Shown: piece by piece, positions 5,352 to 7,457 of the stretch | Numbering within the stretch: the first letter of the stretch is position 1 | Layout of the letters: every line of letters starts with the position of its first letter | DNA from: DASXTB01 sp036505615 | GTDB lineage: Bacteria > Acidobacteriota > UBA6911 > JACQSX01 | Direction of reading: 5' to 3' | DNA length: 7,457 nt | NCBI GenBank assembly: GCA_036505615.1 | Contig: DASXTB010000037.1 | Coordinates: 1 to 7,457 of the forward strand | Translations under genes and position numbers: made by a program | Notes under the pieces: generated by a model | Told to the model about the DNA's origin: nothing | Seen by the model: the letters and a program-made list of their open reading frames with translations, nothing else | The model's database searches: none

Positions 5352-6215
5352 ATGTACAGCACTGACCTGTTGCAAGGGAAGTCGATCATTGTCACGGGAG
5401 GCGGTTCCGGGCTCGGACTCGCCATGGCTAGGGCCGCTGTTCAACACGGCGCCCAGGTGATGATTTGCGGCCGAAACGAAGAGCGTCTATTGAAAGCGGT
5501 GGTGGAAATCAACCGCGCCTCAAATAGATCCAACGCGGCGCTTGCCCACCGCGCCGACGTGCGCCAAGTCGATCAGGTTCAGGCTCTTGTGAACGCCACG
5601 GTTGACGCATTTGGCAAAGTGGATGGATTGATCAATAACGCTGCAGGCAACTTCCTCTGCTGCTCTGAGGATCTTACACCCAACGGATTCGATGCGGTCA
5701 CGCGCATCGTGTTGTACGGAGCCGTCTATTGCACGCTAGCCGTCGGGCGGCACCTGATGGAGCGGAAGGCGCCGGGCTCAATTATTTCCATCCTGACAAC
5801 TTATATCTGGACCGGAAGCGCCTATGTGCTGCCATCGGCCTGCGCTAAGGCGGGTGTTCTTGCGATGACCCGCAGCCTGGCGGTGGAGTGGGGAAGTCTG
5901 GGAATTCGGCTCAACGCGATTGCTCCCGGCGGGATTCCTACCGAGGGCGCGTGGTCGAGATTGATGGCCGGCGAAGAGGTTGAAGCCGACGCCAGGCGAC
6001 GAGTTCCTCTCGGTCGGTGGGGAACCAAAGAGGAAATTGCCAACTCAGCGCTGTTCTTGTTGAGCGATCTATCCAGTTATCAGACAGGGGATGTGATTAC
6101 GATGGATGGAGGCAGTTGGCTCGCCGCTGGAGGTCAGTTCAGCCATTACCGATTTCTACCCAAGGACAAACTGAAGGAAAAAATGGAAGCGATGAAAAGT
6201 AAGTCTCGAGAATGA
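5352..6215 (+). CDS. SDR family oxidoreductase, 2,4-dienoyl-CoA reductase (DECR)-like
   Basis: Protein of 287 residues with a classical short-chain dehydrogenase fold: NADP-binding TGGGSGLG (15-22), CGRNEERL (39-46, Arg favouring NADPH), NNAAGN (95-100). The catalytic region is not the usual YxxxK: it reads TTYIWTGSAYVLPSACAKAG (149-168), giving Y151, S162 and K166. These spacings (11 and 4) equal those of Tyr199, Ser210 and Lys214 of mitochondrial DECR1, and the following LAVEWGSLGIRLNAIAPGGI, GAWSRL and GRWGTKEEIAN also match that subfamily. Expected role: NADPH-dependent reduction of 2,4-dienoyl-CoA during unsaturated fatty-acid beta-oxidation, in the cytoplasm. The ATG at 5352 has GGAG at correct distance; an in-frame TTG at 5334 precedes that site and is rejected. 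It is convergent with the DUF72 gene, 12 nt between stops. Other beta-oxidation genes are not in view. Confidence 0.85.
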   Translation: MYSTDLLQGKSIIVTGGGSGLGLAMARAAVQHGAQVMICGRNEERLLKAVVEINRASNRSNAALAHRADVRQVDQVQALVNATVDAFGKVDGLINNAAGNFLCCSEDLTPNGFDAVTRIVLYGAVYCTLAVGRHLMERKAPGSIISILTTYIWTGSAYVLPSACAKAGVLAMTRSLAVEWGSLGIRLNAIAPGGIPTEGAWSRLMAGEEVEADARRRVPLGRWGTKEEIANSALFLLSDLSSYQTGDVITMDGGSWLAAGGQFSHYRFLPKDKLKEKMEAMKSKSRE

Positions 6216-6227
6216 AGTGAGTTTTCT

Positions 6228-6947
6228 TTAACCCCGCGCTTTATTCTTATCTTGAACCCTTTCTTGCAGCATTTTGGCAAGCTCTGGTCCCTTTCCTTCT
6301 TCTTCGTGTTTGAAATACACGAAGGTGTCCTTCCAGCCAGGCTGAAGTTTCTTGACCGTCTCAGCCCAACGATCGATGTCCTCTTTTGTGTACCCTTCAT
6401 CACGAAGGCGGAAGTAGCCGTAATCCGCGGTAGACACCACGGGTGTGGACATTTTTTCACTGTCGGCTATGCATAACGCCAAATTGGATTGGCGCATCCG
6501 ATCGAAGACGTCTTCGGCATGCCAGGACGGATGGCGGAATTCAAAAGCCGCTCTGATGCCTCCCGGCAGCGAGGAAAGAAATGAATTCAACCGCGCCAGG
6601 TCCTTCTTGAAAAATGGAGGAAGCTGGAAGAGCAGAATTCCCAGCTTGTCGCCGAGCGTCCCGGCGATTTCGCAGAACGAGCGCGCCAGATCTTCACAGT
6701 TGTGAAGGGCGGCGTCGTGGGTGATCCGCCGTGGCGCCTTCAGCGTCAGCTTAAACCGGGCAGGAGTCGCCTCAGCCCAACCCGCCAGCAGCTTCTCGCT
6801 TGGCATACGGTAGAATGTATTGTTTATTTCCACAGTGGTGAAATGCTGCGCGTAATAGGGGAGCATCTTGGCGGTGGAAAGATCGGCCGGATAAAAACTT
6901 CCTTTCCATTCGGGATAGCTGTAGCCGGATGTGCCAATCCAGATCAT
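6228..6947 (-). CDS. DUF72 domain-containing protein
   Basis: Protein of 239 residues, the usual size for the DUF72 (YecE-like) TIM-barrel family. Signature blocks: IGTSGYSYPEWKG (4-16), FTTVEINNTFYRMPS (36-50), KLTLKAPRRITH (66-77), LGILLFQLPPFFKKD (102-116), AFEFRHPSW (134-142), YGYFRLRDEGY (176-186) and FVYFKHEEEGKGPELA (209-224). Biochemical role of the family is not established. I start it at the ATG at 6947 because homology begins there; a longer frame from a GTG at 7022 would translate the 24-bp tandem duplication into WPRQWLQP twice and has no ribosome-binding site. The ATG itself has no Shine-Dalgarno sequence but sits 10 nt after a good -10 box, so the mRNA may be leaderless. It converges on the dehydrogenase gene with only 12 nt between stop codons and no obvious terminator. 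Confidence 0.88.
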   Translation of the reverse strand: MIWIGTSGYSYPEWKGSFYPADLSTAKMLPYYAQHFTTVEINNTFYRMPSEKLLAGWAEATPARFKLTLKAPRRITHDAALHNCEDLARSFCEIAGTLGDKLGILLFQLPPFFKKDLARLNSFLSSLPGGIRAAFEFRHPSWHAEDVFDRMRQSNLALCIADSEKMSTPVVSTADYGYFRLRDEGYTKEDIDRWAETVKKLQPGWKDTFVYFKHEEEGKGPELAKMLQERVQDKNKARG

Positions 6948-6957
6948 AGCGGAAACG

Positions 6958-6987
6958 ATTTTAGAATGCGGCTGTAGCCATTGTCGA
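6958..6987 (-). promoter_or_regulatory. Probable sigma-70-type promoter of the DUF72 gene
   Basis: On the minus strand TCGACA (6987-6982, five of six) and TAAAAT (6963-6958, five of six) are 18 nt apart. The -10 box ends 10 nt before the ATG, so transcription would begin within a few bases of the start codon. The -35 box lies inside the first copy of a 24-bp tandem repeat. Confidence 0.5.
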
Positions 6988-7017
6988 GGCCAAGGCTGTA
7001 GCCATTGTCGAGGCCAA
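6970..7017. repeat. 24-bp perfect tandem duplication upstream of DUF72 gene
   Basis: GGCTGTAGCCATTGTCGAGG followed by CCAA occurs twice without mismatch (6970-6993 and 6994-7017). Each copy holds the palindrome GGCTGTAGCC and a TCGACA on the minus strand, the copy nearer the gene supplying the likely -35 box. Confidence 0.95.
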
Positions 7018-7022
7018 GCCAC

Positions 7023-7457
7023 AGTCTGTGAAACCCGATAACGGCCGGGAAGCGGTACCCAATGTAGAGCGCATTTTTTAGAGCGGAGAGACGGCCTGAG
7101 GGCCGTCTCAGACCGCTTCCAGCGGCGCCTCTGGAGTTTCTACATTTTGGTAGGGGAGAGAAGGCCTGAGGGCCGTCCCCAGGCCGCTTTCAGCGGCCTG
7201 GGGAGTTTGGACATTTTTGCTGAAAAATGAAGGGTCGATGCCTGGCAGTGGGCGGACAGCTAAGCCCACCGGAGGCGAGCTAGGCGCCGCGAAGCGGCGC
7301 TATTGGAGAGACGCCCCGTGGGGCGTCTCCTGCACGATGAAAGATTGTGCGGGAGACGGCCCACCGGCCGTCTCTCCAAAATGTCCAAACTCCAGAGCCC
7401 GCCGGAGGCGGGCTTTAACTCGACCTGTCGTTTAAAAATGTCCAAACTTCAGAGCTA
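7023..7457. repeat. Hairpin-dense repeat island with inverted GGAGTTT..ACATTTT modules
   Basis: No credible gene. A 16-nt module GGAGTTT-NN-ACATTTT occurs four times: plus at 7133-7148 and 7202-7217, minus at 7378-7393 and 7435-7450 (one substitution in the last). Between them stand near-perfect hairpins: GAGACGGCC/GGCCGTCTC at 7088-7109 and again at 7353-7374, CCCCAGGCCGCT/AGCGGCCTGGGG at 7177-7203, CATTTTT/AAAAATG at 7212-7229, GCGCCGC/GCGGCGC at 7284-7300, GAGACGCCCC/GGGGCGTCTC at 7308-7329, GCACGAT/ATTGTGC at 7332-7350 and AGCCCGCC/GGCGGGCT at 7396-7414. The blocks starting at 7088 and 7158 are degenerate direct copies about 70 nt apart. It looks like an island of REP/MITE-like elements; a structured RNA is the alternative. 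Confidence 0.85.
7396..7416 (+). terminator. GC hairpin with short T-run inside the repeat island
   Basis: AGCCCGCC, loop GGA, GGCGGGCT, then TT: shaped like an intrinsic terminator, but no gene ends just before it and it belongs to the repeat cluster, so terminator function is doubtful. Confidence 0.25.

Noticed and set aside
7217..7445. Short frames on both strands near the right end
   Set aside because: They cross the hairpin repeats and consist of low-complexity Arg/Pro/Gly translation of palindromes.
7063..7457. CRISPR array
   Set aside because: Repeats are palindromic, differ in spacing and orientation and lack regular repeat-spacer structure; no cas gene is present.

Overview
The window looks like a stretch of soil-type Acidobacteriota chromosome (or a close relative in metagenome data). 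This rests on its moderately high G+C, small mixed-strand operons of catabolic enzymes, DUF1080 and exported xylose-isomerase-like genes, a DUF5666 surface protein, and many palindromic or heptameric intergenic repeats. No 16S or other marker gene is present, so the taxonomy is inference.

Layout: (1) 1-1200, minus strand: a Tat-exported sugar isomerase/epimerase-like TIM-barrel gene followed 14 nt later by the 5' part of a DUF1080 (3-keto-glycoside hydrolase-like) gene that runs off the left edge. (2) 1226-1377: a near-perfect 48-nt inverted repeat built from 7-bp units. (3) 1385-1957, minus: a membrane-anchored peroxiredoxin whose peroxidatic residue is encoded by an in-frame TGA. A strong hairpin sits just after that TGA, so it is most simply read as a selenoprotein gene that ordinary gene callers would split in two. 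(4) 2236-3930, plus: a secreted protein made of three DUF5666-like modules followed by three Ig-like modules, closed by a long hairpin. (5) 3983-4439: no gene, only repeats, including a 27-nt inverted repeat pair. (6) 4440-5244, minus: a two-gene unit, a stand-alone sigma-70 region-4-like protein followed by a YfiT/BstA-type DinB metalloprotein. (7) 5352-6215, plus: a short-chain dehydrogenase with the 2,4-dienoyl-CoA reductase signature, convergent with (8) 6228-6947, minus: a DUF72 protein that may be read from a leaderless mRNA. (9) 6970-7457: a 24-bp tandem duplication, then a dense cluster of hairpins built from dispersed, inverted repeat units, with no credible gene.

Functionally the window mixes carbohydrate catabolism (epimerase plus DUF1080), envelope redox defence (Sec-peroxiredoxin), thiol or metal-dependent chemistry (YfiT-like), fatty-acid oxidation (DECR-like) and a surface protein. 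The most notable item is the candidate selenocysteine peroxiredoxin. The repeat islands are the main structure that genes do not explain.
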